Part shown: positions 7,877 through 16,115 of the stretch, in pieces
How positions within the stretch are numbered: position 1 is the first letter of the stretch
How the letters are laid out: each line of letters opens with the position of its first letter
Source: an uncultured Alphaproteobacteria bacterium
GTDB lineage: Bacteria; Pseudomonadota; Alphaproteobacteria; Rhizobiales; Pleomorphomonadaceae
Direction: 5' to 3'
Length of the DNA stretch: 48,812 nt
Assembly (NCBI GenBank): GCA_937900425.1
Contig: CALCDT010000332.1
Coordinates: 1-48,812, forward strand
The notes under the pieces: model-generated
Databases searched by the model: none
What the model saw: the letters and a program-made list of their open reading frames with translations, nothing else
What the model was told of the DNA's origin: nothing
Made by a program: the position numbers and the translations under genes

Positions 7877-8503
7877 ATGGTAAAGCCGCAGATGTCCACC
7901 CTCGACCGCTTCTATCTCGTCGTCGACCGCTTCGACTGGCTGCCCCGCTTCCTGCCGCTCGGGCTGAAGCTCGTTCAGCTGCGCATCAAGGACCAGCCCG
8001 AGGCAGTCGTTCGCAAGGAGATCGCGGAAGGCATCGCGCTCTGCCGCGCACACGGGGCGACGCTGGTCGTCAACGACTACTGGCGGATCGCCATCGACCT
8101 CGGCGCCGAGTGGCTGCATCTCGGCCAGGAGGATCTGGCCGAGGCCGACCTTGCCGCCATCCGCGCCGCCGGCCTCAAGCTCGGCATCTCGACCCATTCC
8201 GACGAGGAACTGGAAACGGCGCTGGCGGTGAAGCCGGACTACGTCGCGCTCGGGCCGGTCTACGAGACGACGCTCAAGGTCATGCCGTGGAAGCCGCAGG
8301 GACTCGCCCGCGTCGCCGACTGGCGCGGCCGCATCGACGTGCCGCTGGTCGGCATCGGCGGAATCACGCTGGAGCGGGCGCCGGAGGTGTTCGCGGCGGG
8401 CGCCGATACGATCTCGGTCGTCTCCGACGTGCTGCGCGCGCCGAACCCGGAAGCGCGGCTGACCCAGTGGCTTGGCGCGCGAGGAACCTGGACGCGGCCG
8501 TGA
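7877..8503 (+). CDS. thiE: Thiamine-phosphate synthase ThiE
   Basis: Joins HMP-pyrophosphate and thiazole phosphate to thiamine monophosphate; TIM barrel, 208 aa. It belongs to the rhizobial subtype that opens with FYLVVDRFDWLPRFLPLGLKLVQLRIKD. Visible active-site motifs are QLRIKD, VVNDYW (cf. NDR/ND), HLGQEDL, GPVYETTLKVMPW and GIGGI. The start is uncertain among GTG 7856, ATG 7877 (weak GGGTGA upstream) and ATG 7892; the family usually begins just before the DRFYL motif. It is separated from thiG by the AT-rich island, so it may need its own promoter. Confidence 0.92.
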   Translation: MVKPQMSTLDRFYLVVDRFDWLPRFLPLGLKLVQLRIKDQPEAVVRKEIAEGIALCRAHGATLVVNDYWRIAIDLGAEWLHLGQEDLAEADLAAIRAAGLKLGISTHSDEELETALAVKPDYVALGPVYETTLKVMPWKPQGLARVADWRGRIDVPLVGIGGITLERAPEVFAAGADTISVVSDVLRAPNPEARLTQWLGARGTWTRP

Positions 8504-8540
8504 GCCGGCGAGCGACCGCGGTCCCGGTGCGAGCGACCGT

Positions 8541-8777
8541 TCAGAAGGCCTTGAAGGTCGGGATGGTCCGGGTGTCGACGATGCCGGGGACGACGTGGAG
8601 CTTCTCGTTGACGAAGTGGCCGATGTCGACGCCGTCCTCGACGTAAAACTTGACCAGGAGATCGAAGTCGCCGGCGGTCGAATAGACCTCGGAAGCGATT
8701 TCCGCCTCGGCGATCCGGGCGGCGACCTCGTAGGACTGGCCGAGCTGGCATTTGACGAGAACGAAGAACGGCTTCAC
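8541..8777 (-). CDS. Stand-alone Lrp/AsnC ligand-binding (RAM) domain protein
   Basis: A 78-residue protein consisting only of the alpha-beta sandwich effector domain of Lrp/AsnC regulators, without a DNA-binding helix-turn-helix. Family features are PFFVLVKCQLGQSYEVA at the N-terminus, the AEIASEVYSTAGDFDLLVKFYV core and TIPTFKAF at the end. Such proteins form oligomers that bind amino acids or other small ligands; the target here is unknown. The GTG start at 8777 is chosen because AGGGGA lies about 7 nt upstream and homologues begin at KPFFV. It is antisense between thiE and thiD, so the thi genes on either side cannot be read as a simple tight operon. Confidence 0.88.
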   Translation of the reverse strand: MKPFFVLVKCQLGQSYEVAARIAEAEIASEVYSTAGDFDLLVKFYVEDGVDIGHFVNEKLHVVPGIVDTRTIPTFKAF

Positions 8778-8881
8778 GGACGGGTCCCCTGGCGGCTCGG
8801 GTTCGCGGGAGCCGCACTGGATCACGCGGCGGGCCGGGACGCAAGACGGCCGCGCCGCACGAGGAGGAAGGACAGATCCCG

Positions 8882-9688
8882 ATGACCGCCATCGCCGTCA
8901 CCATCGCCGGCTCCGATTCCGGGGGAGGGGCCGGAATCCAGGCCGACCTCAAGACCTTCTCGGCGCTCGGCGTCTTCGGCGCCAGCGTCGTCACCGCGTT
9001 GACCGCCCAGAACACGCTCGGGGTCTCGGGCATCCACCCGGTGCCGGCGGCGTTCGTCGCCGCCCAGATCGACGCGGTCTTCTCCGATCTCTCGGTCGAC
9101 GCGGTCAAGATCGGCATGCTGGCCGACCCGGCGGTGATCGCCGCGGTCGCCGACGGTCTCGCGCGCCATGGCCAGAGCAAGGTGGTGCTGGACCCGGTGA
9201 TGATCGCCGCGAGCGGCGATCCGCTGCTGCCCGACGGTGCCGTCGCCTCGCTGCGCGACGTCCTGCTGCCGAAGGCGATGCTGCTGACGCCCAACCTGCC
9301 CGAGGCGGCCCGCCTGCTCGGCGAACCGGTGGCGCGCAGCCGCGTCGACATGGAGCGGCAGGGGCGGGCGCTGCTGGCGCTCGGGCCGCGCAACGTTCTC
9401 GTCAAGGGTGGCCACGGCGAGGAGGCGGAGAGTGCCGACGTGCTGGTGGGCGAGGGTGAAACCCTGTGGCTGACGGCGCCGCGCCATCCGACCCGCAACA
9501 CCCACGGCACCGGCTGCACCCTGTCCTCGGCGATCGCCGCCGGCCTCGCCCGCGGCTTCGCCCTGCCGGAGGCGGTGCGGGCCGCCAAGGACTACCTGAC
9601 CCTCGCCATCGTCGCCGCCGACGACCTGGCGATCGGTGCCGGCCACGGCCCGGTCCATCACTTCCATGGCCAGTGGCCACGGCGCTAG
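8882..9688 (+). CDS. thiD: Hydroxymethylpyrimidine/phosphomethylpyrimidine kinase ThiD
   Basis: Ribokinase-fold kinase, 268 aa, phosphorylating HMP to HMP-P and then HMP-PP for ThiE. The substrate loop GSDSGGGAGIQADLK is at residues 10-24. The anion-hole/catalytic region RNTHGTGCTLSSA lies near the C-terminus with its catalytic Asp/Cys environment intact. A ribosome site (GAGGAAGG) precedes the ATG. The HMP synthase gene thiC is absent from the window, so HMP must be made by a distant thiC or salvaged. No TPP aptamer is seen directly before this gene. Confidence 0.95.
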   Translation: MTAIAVTIAGSDSGGGAGIQADLKTFSALGVFGASVVTALTAQNTLGVSGIHPVPAAFVAAQIDAVFSDLSVDAVKIGMLADPAVIAAVADGLARHGQSKVVLDPVMIAASGDPLLPDGAVASLRDVLLPKAMLLTPNLPEAARLLGEPVARSRVDMERQGRALLALGPRNVLVKGGHGEEAESADVLVGEGETLWLTAPRHPTRNTHGTGCTLSSAIAAGLARGFALPEAVRAAKDYLTLAIVAADDLAIGAGHGPVHHFHGQWPRR

Positions 9689-9710
9689 GACGGGCGCGCC
9701 GCCCGCTCAC

Positions 9711-9759
9711 CCTCCCGGCGGAACGGCCTCCGCCGCGCCGACGGCGTCCCGCCGGGAGG
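9711..9759 (+). terminator. Stem-loop after thiD (possible terminator)
   Basis: Perfect 11-bp inverted repeat (CCTCCCGGCGG at 9711-9721, CCGCCGGGAGG at 9749-9759) with a 27-nt loop, 23 nt after the thiD stop. No U-tract follows, so termination is plausible but not certain. Confidence 0.45.
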
Positions 9760-10146
9760 ACGAGTCGCGTTCGGCCTTCCCGCGCGGCGACGGCGCCGGC
9801 TGTGGACAAGCGCCGGGTCGCTTGTGTCCCGCATGCAACAGCGCCGGCTAAACTCCGCCCACTGCGCGTCGGCGCGAAAGCGGCTTGCACTCGGCCAGAT
9901 AATTTGTCTGACAATCTTTCATTAATTGAAATACTTGGATTTACTTACGGCCGGTGGACGTAAAGAATCGGCGACTGAAAGAACGCTAGGGAAGTCACCT
10001 CCGCTTTCGATGGGAGGATCAGCGCGAAAAGTTTCCCCCAGTTCTTGGCCTTTCATGATCTCTGGAGCATGCTCCCCTTATAACAAGCCGGTGCGCAGTA
10101 TTGATGACGCTGCGTCAGCTGGAACAACGCGTCCAGGGGTCAGGAA
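9760..10146. promoter_or_regulatory. Upstream region of the FadL-type gene
   Basis: No credible gene. A locally AT-rich patch (9896-9945) holds a weak promoter match, CTGACA-17-ATACTT (9908-9936). Closer to the gene, a perfect 12-bp palindrome GGAGCATGCTCC (10064-10075) sits just before CTTATAA, a possible -10. The palindrome could be an operator; which regulator would bind is unknown. Confidence 0.4.
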
Positions 10147-11406
10147 ATGAAGAAAGCCTCGCTGATCATCGCCGCCACCGCACTCGGCACCACGCTGGCG
10201 GCGCCGCAGGCGCTCGCCGGCGGCTTCGCCTTGCGCGAGCAGTCGGCGTCGTCACAAGGTGCCAGCTTCGCCGGTGCCGCCGCTCCGGGCGAAAGCCCTT
10301 CGGCGATGTTCTGGAACCCGGCGGCGATCACGACGACCAACGGCTTCGTCATCGAATCGAACGGCACGATCATCCTGCCGAAGTCCGAGCTTTCCGTGGA
10401 CGCCGCCCGCAGTCCGCTTTCGGCCTTCGGCTTCGGCAACGGCGGCGACGTCGGCATCGACGCCTTCGTGCCCTCGTTCTATTCGTCCTACCAGATCGAC
10501 GAGCAGCTCTACCTCGGCCTCTCGGTCAACGCCCCCTTCGGCCTAGGTACCCACACCGAGGGGCCGTGGGTCGGTCAGACCGACCACGACCGCGCCAAGG
10601 TCCGCACTACCGCGATCACGCCGACGCTCGGCTACAAGGTCAACGACATGCTGAGCCTCGGCGTCGGCCTGACGGCGCAATATTTCAAGGTCGACCTGTC
10701 GCGCAGCCCGGTGATCGCGCCGCCCGCCACCTTCGCGCGCGCCGAACTCGAAGGCGACGACTGGGGCTTCGGCGCCACCGCCGGCCTCACCCTGATACCC
10801 TTCGAGGGCACCGAGATCGGCCTCGGCTACCGCTCGCCGATCAGCTACACCCTCGAGGGTACCCAGAAGCTGAAAACCACGGGCGGGGCGACGCTGAGCA
10901 ACCTGCCGATCGAGGCCGAGGCGACGCTGCCCGAGACCGTGACCCTCGGCGTGCGCCAGCGCGTCGACGACGCCTTCACCCTGCTCGCCGGCGTCGAGTG
11001 GACCAACTGGAGCCGCCTCGGCACGGTCCCGGTCACCACCACCGGTGGCGGCACCGTCTCCGAACTGGTGTTCGAATACGGCGACGGCTGGTTTCTCTCG
11101 CTCGGCGGCGAATATGCCTGGAACGACGACCTGACGTTGCGGGCCGGCGTCGCCTACGAATGGTCGCCGGTCAAGGACGCCCACCGCTCGATGCGCCTGC
11201 CCGACAACGACCGCATCTGGCTTTCGGCCGGCGCGACCTGGACGTTTAACGACAAGATCTCGCTCGATTTCGCCTATACGCACATCTTCGTCAACGACGC
11301 CGACCTCGAAGTCGCCACCGATCTCACCAACGGCGTGATCGGCTATGCGGGGACGGCGGAAGGCAGCATCGACATCATCTCCGCCGCCCTCAGGGTCAAG
11401 CTCTGA
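10147..11406 (+). CDS. FadL/OmpP1/TodX-type outer-membrane transport protein
   Basis: Outer-membrane beta-barrel, 419 aa, of the FadL family that passes long-chain fatty acids or other hydrophobic compounds across the outer membrane. It has a signal peptide (residues 1-24, MKKASLIIAA...ALA) followed by the family hallmark mature N-terminus GGFALREQSASSQG, then alternating amphipathic strands. The C-terminus ends in an alternating strand (IISAALRVKL), less canonical than a terminal Phe. AGGAA lies just upstream of the ATG. No fatty-acid degradation gene is adjacent, so the substrate is unproved. Confidence 0.9.
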   Translation: MKKASLIIAATALGTTLAAPQALAGGFALREQSASSQGASFAGAAAPGESPSAMFWNPAAITTTNGFVIESNGTIILPKSELSVDAARSPLSAFGFGNGGDVGIDAFVPSFYSSYQIDEQLYLGLSVNAPFGLGTHTEGPWVGQTDHDRAKVRTTAITPTLGYKVNDMLSLGVGLTAQYFKVDLSRSPVIAPPATFARAELEGDDWGFGATAGLTLIPFEGTEIGLGYRSPISYTLEGTQKLKTTGGATLSNLPIEAEATLPETVTLGVRQRVDDAFTLLAGVEWTNWSRLGTVPVTTTGGGTVSELVFEYGDGWFLSLGGEYAWNDDLTLRAGVAYEWSPVKDAHRSMRLPDNDRIWLSAGATWTFNDKISLDFAYTHIFVNDADLEVATDLTNGVIGYAGTAEGSIDIISAALRVKL

Positions 11407-11428
11407 TCGCGTGACGCGTGAGGTGCGG

Positions 11429-11453
11429 TCACGTCCGGCGAGGCCGGGCGTGA
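11429..11453 (+). terminator. Stem-loop after the FadL-type gene
   Basis: TCACG-T-CCGGC / GCCGG-G-CGTGA forms an 11-bp stem (one T-G wobble) with a 3-nt loop, 22 nt after the stop codon. There is no U-tract, so it is only a candidate terminator. Confidence 0.4.
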
Positions 11454-11576
11454 CGGCCGGCCTGCCTGCGCCCGAAGGGGCTTCGCGTCGCTCGAAGGGC
11501 TTCGCCCGGTCGAGGCCCTCCGCTCCGGCACGAGCCGCGCCGCGCCGGGGGCTTCGCCGACGGCCCGGCCGCGGCT

Positions 11577-12446
11577 ATGATCGCGGCCATGACACTTCTC
11601 GACCAGAGCGCCGCGATCGACCCGGACCTGATGGGACCGGGCGACCGGGCGCGATTCTTCCGGGCGGCGCGGCACGACCGGCTGGAGGGCCTCACCGCCT
11701 CGTTCCGCAGCCACCGCTACCCGCTCCACTCCCACGAGACCTATGTCGTCGGACTGATCGTCGCCGGCTGCGAGAGCTATCGGCTGCGCGGGGTGCGCCA
11801 CTACGCCGGGCCGGGCGAGATCTGCCTCGTCAATCCGGGCGAGGTCCACGACGGCGAGCCGGCCGGCGAAGGCTACGCCTACCGGATGACCTATCCGTCC
11901 GAGGCGCTGCTCGCGGCGATCGCGGCGGAGTGGAGCGGTGTCGACGCCGTTGCGGCGCCGAGCTTCCATAGCGGTGTGCTGCGCGATCCCGCACTCGCCG
12001 ATGCGCTGCTGGCGGCGCACCGGCTGCTCGAGAGGGCGCCCGATTCGCTCGCCGGCGAGGAGGCGATGCTTCGTGCCTACGGGGCGCTGATCGAGCGGCA
12101 CGCCGACGGCCGCGGCCCCTCGGCGGCTCCCGGCCATGGCGCCGCGGTGCGGCGGGTCGCCGAATTCCTCGAAAGCGCGATCGACCGCGATCCCGACCTT
12201 TCCGAAATCGCGGCGGTCGCCGGTCTGTCGCGCCACCATCTCGTGCGCCTGTTCCGGCGCGAGACCGGGCTGACGCCCCACGCCTATCTGACGGACGCGC
12301 GGGTGCGGGCGGCGCGTCGGCGGCTCGCGGCCGGAGAGGCCCCGGCCGACGTGGCGGCCGCCTGCGGCTTCTTCGACCAGAGCCATCTGAGCCGCTGCTT
12401 CAAGGCCCGGATCGGCGTCGCGCCGGGTGCGTTTCGCCGGGCGTGA
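11577..12446 (+). CDS. AraC family transcriptional regulator
   Basis: A 289-aa regulator. The N-terminal cupin-like ligand-binding domain (about residues 35-130) includes the metal/effector-type motif HSHETYVVG and LVNPGEVHDG. The C-terminal AraC double helix-turn-helix (about 190-289) has LSRHHLVRLFRRETGL and the closing ACGFFDQSHLSRCFKARIG...PGAFRR. It lies directly upstream of azlCD in the same direction, 148 nt away, and is probably their activator or repressor, since AraC-azlCD pairs recur in proteobacteria. The start could also be the ATG at 11589; neither ATG has a clear ribosome site. Confidence 0.9.
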   Translation: MIAAMTLLDQSAAIDPDLMGPGDRARFFRAARHDRLEGLTASFRSHRYPLHSHETYVVGLIVAGCESYRLRGVRHYAGPGEICLVNPGEVHDGEPAGEGYAYRMTYPSEALLAAIAAEWSGVDAVAAPSFHSGVLRDPALADALLAAHRLLERAPDSLAGEEAMLRAYGALIERHADGRGPSAAPGHGAAVRRVAEFLESAIDRDPDLSEIAAVAGLSRHHLVRLFRRETGLTPHAYLTDARVRAARRRLAAGEAPADVAAACGFFDQSHLSRCFKARIGVAPGAFRRA

Positions 12447-12594
12447 CAGCCGGCCGGGAGACGTCTCGACCCGCCAAAGGGGCGCGCGCAGGCGAGCCCG
12501 GCCGGGCGGCGCGCGACGGGTGGTCGGCGGCAACGGCGCCCGAAGGCGATTTCGTCCAAGAAATCGGTATGCCGCCGGGGCAGAAGACCGGACC

Positions 12595-13323
12595 ATGTCC
12601 CGATCCGATTCTCACTCCTCGGCTCCTGTCGAGGACTTCACCGCCGGCCTCGCCGCCATCGCTCCGCTCGCCGTCGCGGTGGTGCCCTTCGCGCTGATCC
12701 TCGGCGCCAACGGTGCGGCAAAGGGCCTCTCGCCGCTCGAAGTCGCGCTGATGAGCGGCTTCGTCTTCGCCGGCTCCTCGCAGTTCCTCGCCATCGACCT
12801 CTGGCGCGATCCGGCGCCGGCGCTCTCGCTCGCGCTCGCCGTGCTGCTGATCAACCTCCGCCACGTGCTGATGGGGGCGAGCCTTTCCGGCAAGCTCTCC
12901 CGCTTCGGCCGGGCCGGCCGTCTCGCGGCGGTGTTCTTCATGGCCGACGAGATCTGGGCGCTGGCCGAGAAGCGGGCGCTCGACCGCGGCCTCACACCGG
13001 CCTATTACGCCGGCCTCGCGGCGACGCTCTACCTCAACTGGCTGGTGTTCACCACGCTCGGCGCGCTCGCCGGCCGGTTGGTCGACGACCCCGCCGCCTT
13101 CGGCTTCGACTTCGCCTTCACCGCCGTCTTCATCGGCCTCGTCGCCGGCTTCTGGAAGGGGCGCGGCAGCTTCGCCGTCGCCGCGGCGAGTGCGGCGGGG
13201 GCGATCGGCGTCCATGCCCTCGTCGAGGGCGCGTGGTTCGTGATCGCCGGCGCGCTCGCCGGCGTCGCCGTCGCGGCTCTGCAGGGCGGGGAACCGGCGG
13301 CGCAGGAGGAGACGGCGTCGTGA
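12595..13323 (+). CDS. azlC: AzlC family branched-chain amino-acid exporter subunit
   Basis: Large membrane subunit of a two-component exporter (LIV-E family), 242 aa with about six to seven hydrophobic segments. Family motifs are VVPFALILGA, the FAGSSQFLAI signature in the second segment, and LLINLRHVLMGAS. With AzlD it exports branched-chain amino acids or analogues. The ATG at 12595 is used because AzlC proteins begin with a short polar tail before the first membrane helix; the longer frame from 12427 would add 56 Arg-rich residues. It overlaps azlD by 4 nt. Confidence 0.9.
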   Translation: MSRSDSHSSAPVEDFTAGLAAIAPLAVAVVPFALILGANGAAKGLSPLEVALMSGFVFAGSSQFLAIDLWRDPAPALSLALAVLLINLRHVLMGASLSGKLSRFGRAGRLAAVFFMADEIWALAEKRALDRGLTPAYYAGLAATLYLNWLVFTTLGALAGRLVDDPAAFGFDFAFTAVFIGLVAGFWKGRGSFAVAAASAAGAIGVHALVEGAWFVIAGALAGVAVAALQGGEPAAQEETAS

Positions 13324-13622
13324 GCCTCGATCCCGCCAACCTCCTCGCCATCCTCGCGATGGCGGCGGCGACCTATCTGACCCGGGTCTGCGGTCTCTGG
13401 CTCGCCGGGCGCATCCCCGCCGGCGGGCGGACCCGGGCGGCGCTCGACGCCCTGCCGATCGCGGTGCTGGTCGCGGTGATCGCCCCGAGTGCCGCCGCCG
13501 GTCCGGCCGAGGTCATTGCGGCCGTCGTCACCATCCTCGCGGTGCGGCGCCTGCCGCTCGTCGCCCTCGTCGCGGTTGCGATGGCGGTGGTCGTCGTCGG
13601 ACGGCGGGTGTTCGGGGGGTGA
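13320..13622 (+). CDS. azlD: AzlD family exporter subunit
   Basis: Small hydrophobic partner of AzlC, 100 aa with about four membrane segments. The N-terminal motif AAATYLTRVCGLWLAGR is characteristic of AzlD. It begins with a GTG at 13320 overlapping the azlC stop (GTGA), so translation is coupled. It ends 7 nt before the convergent lipoprotein gene, leaving no room for a conventional terminator. Confidence 0.9.
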   Translation: MSLDPANLLAILAMAAATYLTRVCGLWLAGRIPAGGRTRAALDALPIAVLVAVIAPSAAAGPAEVIAAVVTILAVRRLPLVALVAVAMAVVVVGRRVFGG

Positions 13623-13629
13623 GGCAGCC

Positions 13630-14283
13630 TCAGATCGTGCGCAGCGACCAGGCGACGAGGTCGCCGATGGCGCGGCTTGCCGCGGAGCCGAGGGCGGCGA
13701 CGACGTCGGCGGCGGCATCGCTCGGGGCGGGGGCCTCGGCGGACACCACCGTGGTGCCGACGACCTGACCGTCGCGATCGTTGAGCAGCTTGACGCCGAG
13801 TTCGACCCGGGCGCGGTCCGTCGTCGCGTCGTAGGCGAAGCTGCGGATGTCGACGATCACCTGATAGTCGATGGCGAGGCTCTCGCCCGGAACGCCGACG
13901 GCTTTGGCCCGTCCGCTGTCCTCGAAAGCGCGCACCAGCTTGATCTGGACGAGGTTGGTGAGCCCGTCGCTCCACTGGACGCCGGGGAAGTAGGCGATCT
14001 CGGCGGGCTTCGGATTGACGACGACGCGGTTGCTGTCGAGGGCGGCGAGAGCGGTGGGCTTGGGCACCAGCAACTGGGCGCGGCTGCGACCGCGGGCCGG
14101 TGCATCGCCCGCGGGGCGGGCTTCGATCGCCAGATCGTAGATCGCCGCCGGCTTGCCGCCGCCGGCCGCGAAGAAGGAGGTGCAGCCGGCGAGCGAGACG
14201 GCGAGCGCCGCGAGCAGCACCGCGCGCGTCAGACCGCCGCGACGGCCCCTGTCCGCGGCCAACAAGATACGCCCACCCGTCAT
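13630..14283 (-). CDS. ABC-type transport auxiliary lipoprotein (MlaD-system partner)
   Basis: Outer-membrane-type lipoprotein of the ABC-transport auxiliary family (PqiC-like), 217 aa. The lipobox is LAGC with Cys34 after a basic stretch and a hydrophobic segment (AVLLAALAVSLAG). The mature domain contains the expected IYDL and QWSDGLTNLVQ motifs. It closes the Mla-type operon and probably receives or passes lipid across the periplasm with the MCE protein. The ATG at 14283 is chosen because GAGGA lies upstream and the signal sequence must be near the N-terminus. An ATG at 14457 overlaps the upstream stop but would put 58 polar residues before it. Confidence 0.85.
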   Translation of the reverse strand: MTGGRILLAADRGRRGGLTRAVLLAALAVSLAGCTSFFAAGGGKPAAIYDLAIEARPAGDAPARGRSRAQLLVPKPTALAALDSNRVVVNPKPAEIAYFPGVQWSDGLTNLVQIKLVRAFEDSGRAKAVGVPGESLAIDYQVIVDIRSFAYDATTDRARVELGVKLLNDRDGQVVGTTVVSAEAPAPSDAAADVVAALGSAASRAIGDLVAWSLRTI

Positions 14284-14453
14284 GCGTCCCCGATCCTCGC
14301 CCGTCCGCCGGCCGCCGGGAGGGGCGGCGCCGCGCCGTGCGATGTTACTCGAACCTTCGTCGTGAAATCCGTCGTTTCCTTGCAACACCGGGGGAACCAT
14401 CGCGTTCCCGCCGGTGCTTCCGGTGGCGTCGAGCGCGTCGGGCGCCGGCCGCC

Positions 14454-16115
14454 TCATCGCCGCCGCGGTGCGTATTCGGGCACACCCTCGTTGCCGAAGA
14501 TGAACTGCTGCGGGTCGCGCTCGACGCCGGCGAGGACCCGGTTCAGCCGGGCGAGGGCGCTCTGGCCTTCGGCGATCAACTGGCTGAGGCCGGAGAGGCC
14601 GCGGCCGGAGAAGTCGGCGATGTTGCTGGTGATCGGGCCGATCTGGCGATCGAGGGTGTCGGCGACCTTGCGGATCGAGGTCATCGCCGCCGTCGCCTCG
14701 GTGACGAGACCCTCGCCGTCGCCTTCGACGTAGCCGTCGACTTTCTGCAGGATGCCGTCGGCGCGGGCGGCGACGCCGTTGAGCTGCTCGGAAAGCTGGC
14801 GGGCGTTGCTGACGATCTGGTCGATGTCGGGCTGGCGCCGGTCGATGGTCTGGCCGAGCCGGGCGAGGCTCTGCGAGGCGCCCTCGACGTCGGCGAGGAT
14901 GCGATCGATGCCCTCGCCGGTGGCCGAGAGGCGTCCGGTGAAGGCGGAGACGTCGTCGACGACGCTCCTGACCTTGGCCGGCTCGACGGCGCCGACGACC
15001 GCGCCGATGTCCTGGAGGGTGTCCCTCGCGGTGACCACCACCGGGCCGACGGCGGTCGAGGCGTCCGCGAGGGCGCGGGTCGCGGTGTCGATCTGGTCGA
15101 CGATGCTGCCGACCTTGCCGGTGTCGACCGCCGCGAGCAGCCGGTCGGCGTCCTCGGTGAGGTTCGAGAGCCGGTCGGAGGTGCCGCGGACGCTGTCGAG
15201 GATGCCGGCGACCTTCTCCGGGTCCACCGCGGCGACGACGTCGCGCGCCCCGGCGATGAGCGCGTCGAGGCTGGCCGCCGCTTCGGTGACGTTCTTCAGC
15301 GCGGCGTCGATCTCCGCCGGATCGATGCCCTGAGCGATGGCGTCGGCCCGCTCCATCAGGCTCTGCAGCCGTTCTGACGAGGCGCGGAAGTCGGCGACGA
15401 TGACCCTGACCTCGGCTGGGTCGACGGCGCCGAGGATCGCCTCGAGCTGTTCGGCCGAGCCGCGCAGGCTGACCGAGACTTCGCCGACCGTCTTCGCCAT
15501 CGCCGAGACGTTGGCGAGAAGATCGCCGACGCCTTCGGAGTTCTCCGCGAGAGCCTTCGAGAAGGTCTCGATGTTGGCGACGGTGCGGCCGAAGGCCGGG
15601 CCGTTGTCGGTCACGAAGTCGTCGATCGCGGCCATGGCGCTGTCGGCGCGAGAAAGCACGTTGCGGGCGCTTTCGAGAATGTCCTGGAACGGGGAGACTT
15701 CGCCCTGGATGGTGGGCAGGCCGTCTTCCGGGTCGACCGACTCGATCAGCAGCGGCGCGTTGCGCGAGCCGCCCTCGAGCTGGAGGTTCGAGATGCCGGT
15801 GAAGCCCTGGTAGGCGAGCACCGCGCGGGTGTCGGTGCGGATCGGGGCGGTGCGGTCGACGCTGAGCAGGGCGATCACCGTGTTCGGGTCGCGGTCGTCG
15901 AGCAGCAGGCTCTTCACCTCACCGATGCGGATGCCGTTGAACTGCACCGCCGAGCCGGTGGAAAGGCCCGAGACCGCGCCGTTGAAGATGACGCGCATCT
16001 GGACGCGCTTGGCCTGTTCGCCGGCGTTGGTGAGCCAGAGCAGGAACAGCACGCCGGCGAGCACGAGGCCGAGCACGGCCGAGCCGATCGCGGCGTAGTT
16101 CGCGCGGGTCTCCAT
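14454..16115 (-). CDS. MCE domain (MlaD family) lipid-transport protein
   Basis: Membrane-anchored periplasmic substrate-binding component of a lipid ABC transporter, 553 aa. There is one N-terminal membrane helix (about residues 8-30), then an MCE domain (about 38-117, with VRVIF..VSGL..GSAVQFNGIRIGEV). A long helical region of about 400 residues follows, built from repeats of the form DR-L..VE/DPAKV..ILDSVR..S, predicted coiled coil. Much longer than E. coli MlaD (about 180 aa), it resembles MlaD proteins that build a periplasmic tunnel or needle. It overlaps the ATPase gene upstream by 1 nt and the lipoprotein follows downstream. Confidence 0.9.
   Translation of the reverse strand: METRANYAAIGSAVLGLVLAGVLFLLWLTNAGEQAKRVQMRVIFNGAVSGLSTGSAVQFNGIRIGEVKSLLLDDRDPNTVIALLSVDRTAPIRTDTRAVLAYQGFTGISNLQLEGGSRNAPLLIESVDPEDGLPTIQGEVSPFQDILESARNVLSRADSAMAAIDDFVTDNGPAFGRTVANIETFSKALAENSEGVGDLLANVSAMAKTVGEVSVSLRGSAEQLEAILGAVDPAEVRVIVADFRASSERLQSLMERADAIAQGIDPAEIDAALKNVTEAAASLDALIAGARDVVAAVDPEKVAGILDSVRGTSDRLSNLTEDADRLLAAVDTGKVGSIVDQIDTATRALADASTAVGPVVVTARDTLQDIGAVVGAVEPAKVRSVVDDVSAFTGRLSATGEGIDRILADVEGASQSLARLGQTIDRRQPDIDQIVSNARQLSEQLNGVAARADGILQKVDGYVEGDGEGLVTEATAAMTSIRKVADTLDRQIGPITSNIADFSGRGLSGLSQLIAEGQSALARLNRVLAGVERDPQQFIFGNEGVPEYAPRRR

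Noticed and set aside
9926..10150. A 74-codon plus-strand frame before the FadL-type gene.
   Set aside because: No ribosome site, no domain pattern, and it overlaps the probable promoter region.
14284..14457. N-terminal extension of the ABC auxiliary lipoprotein from an ATG overlapping the MCE gene stop.
   Set aside because: It would place 58 polar residues before the lipoprotein signal sequence, which must be N-terminal for export.
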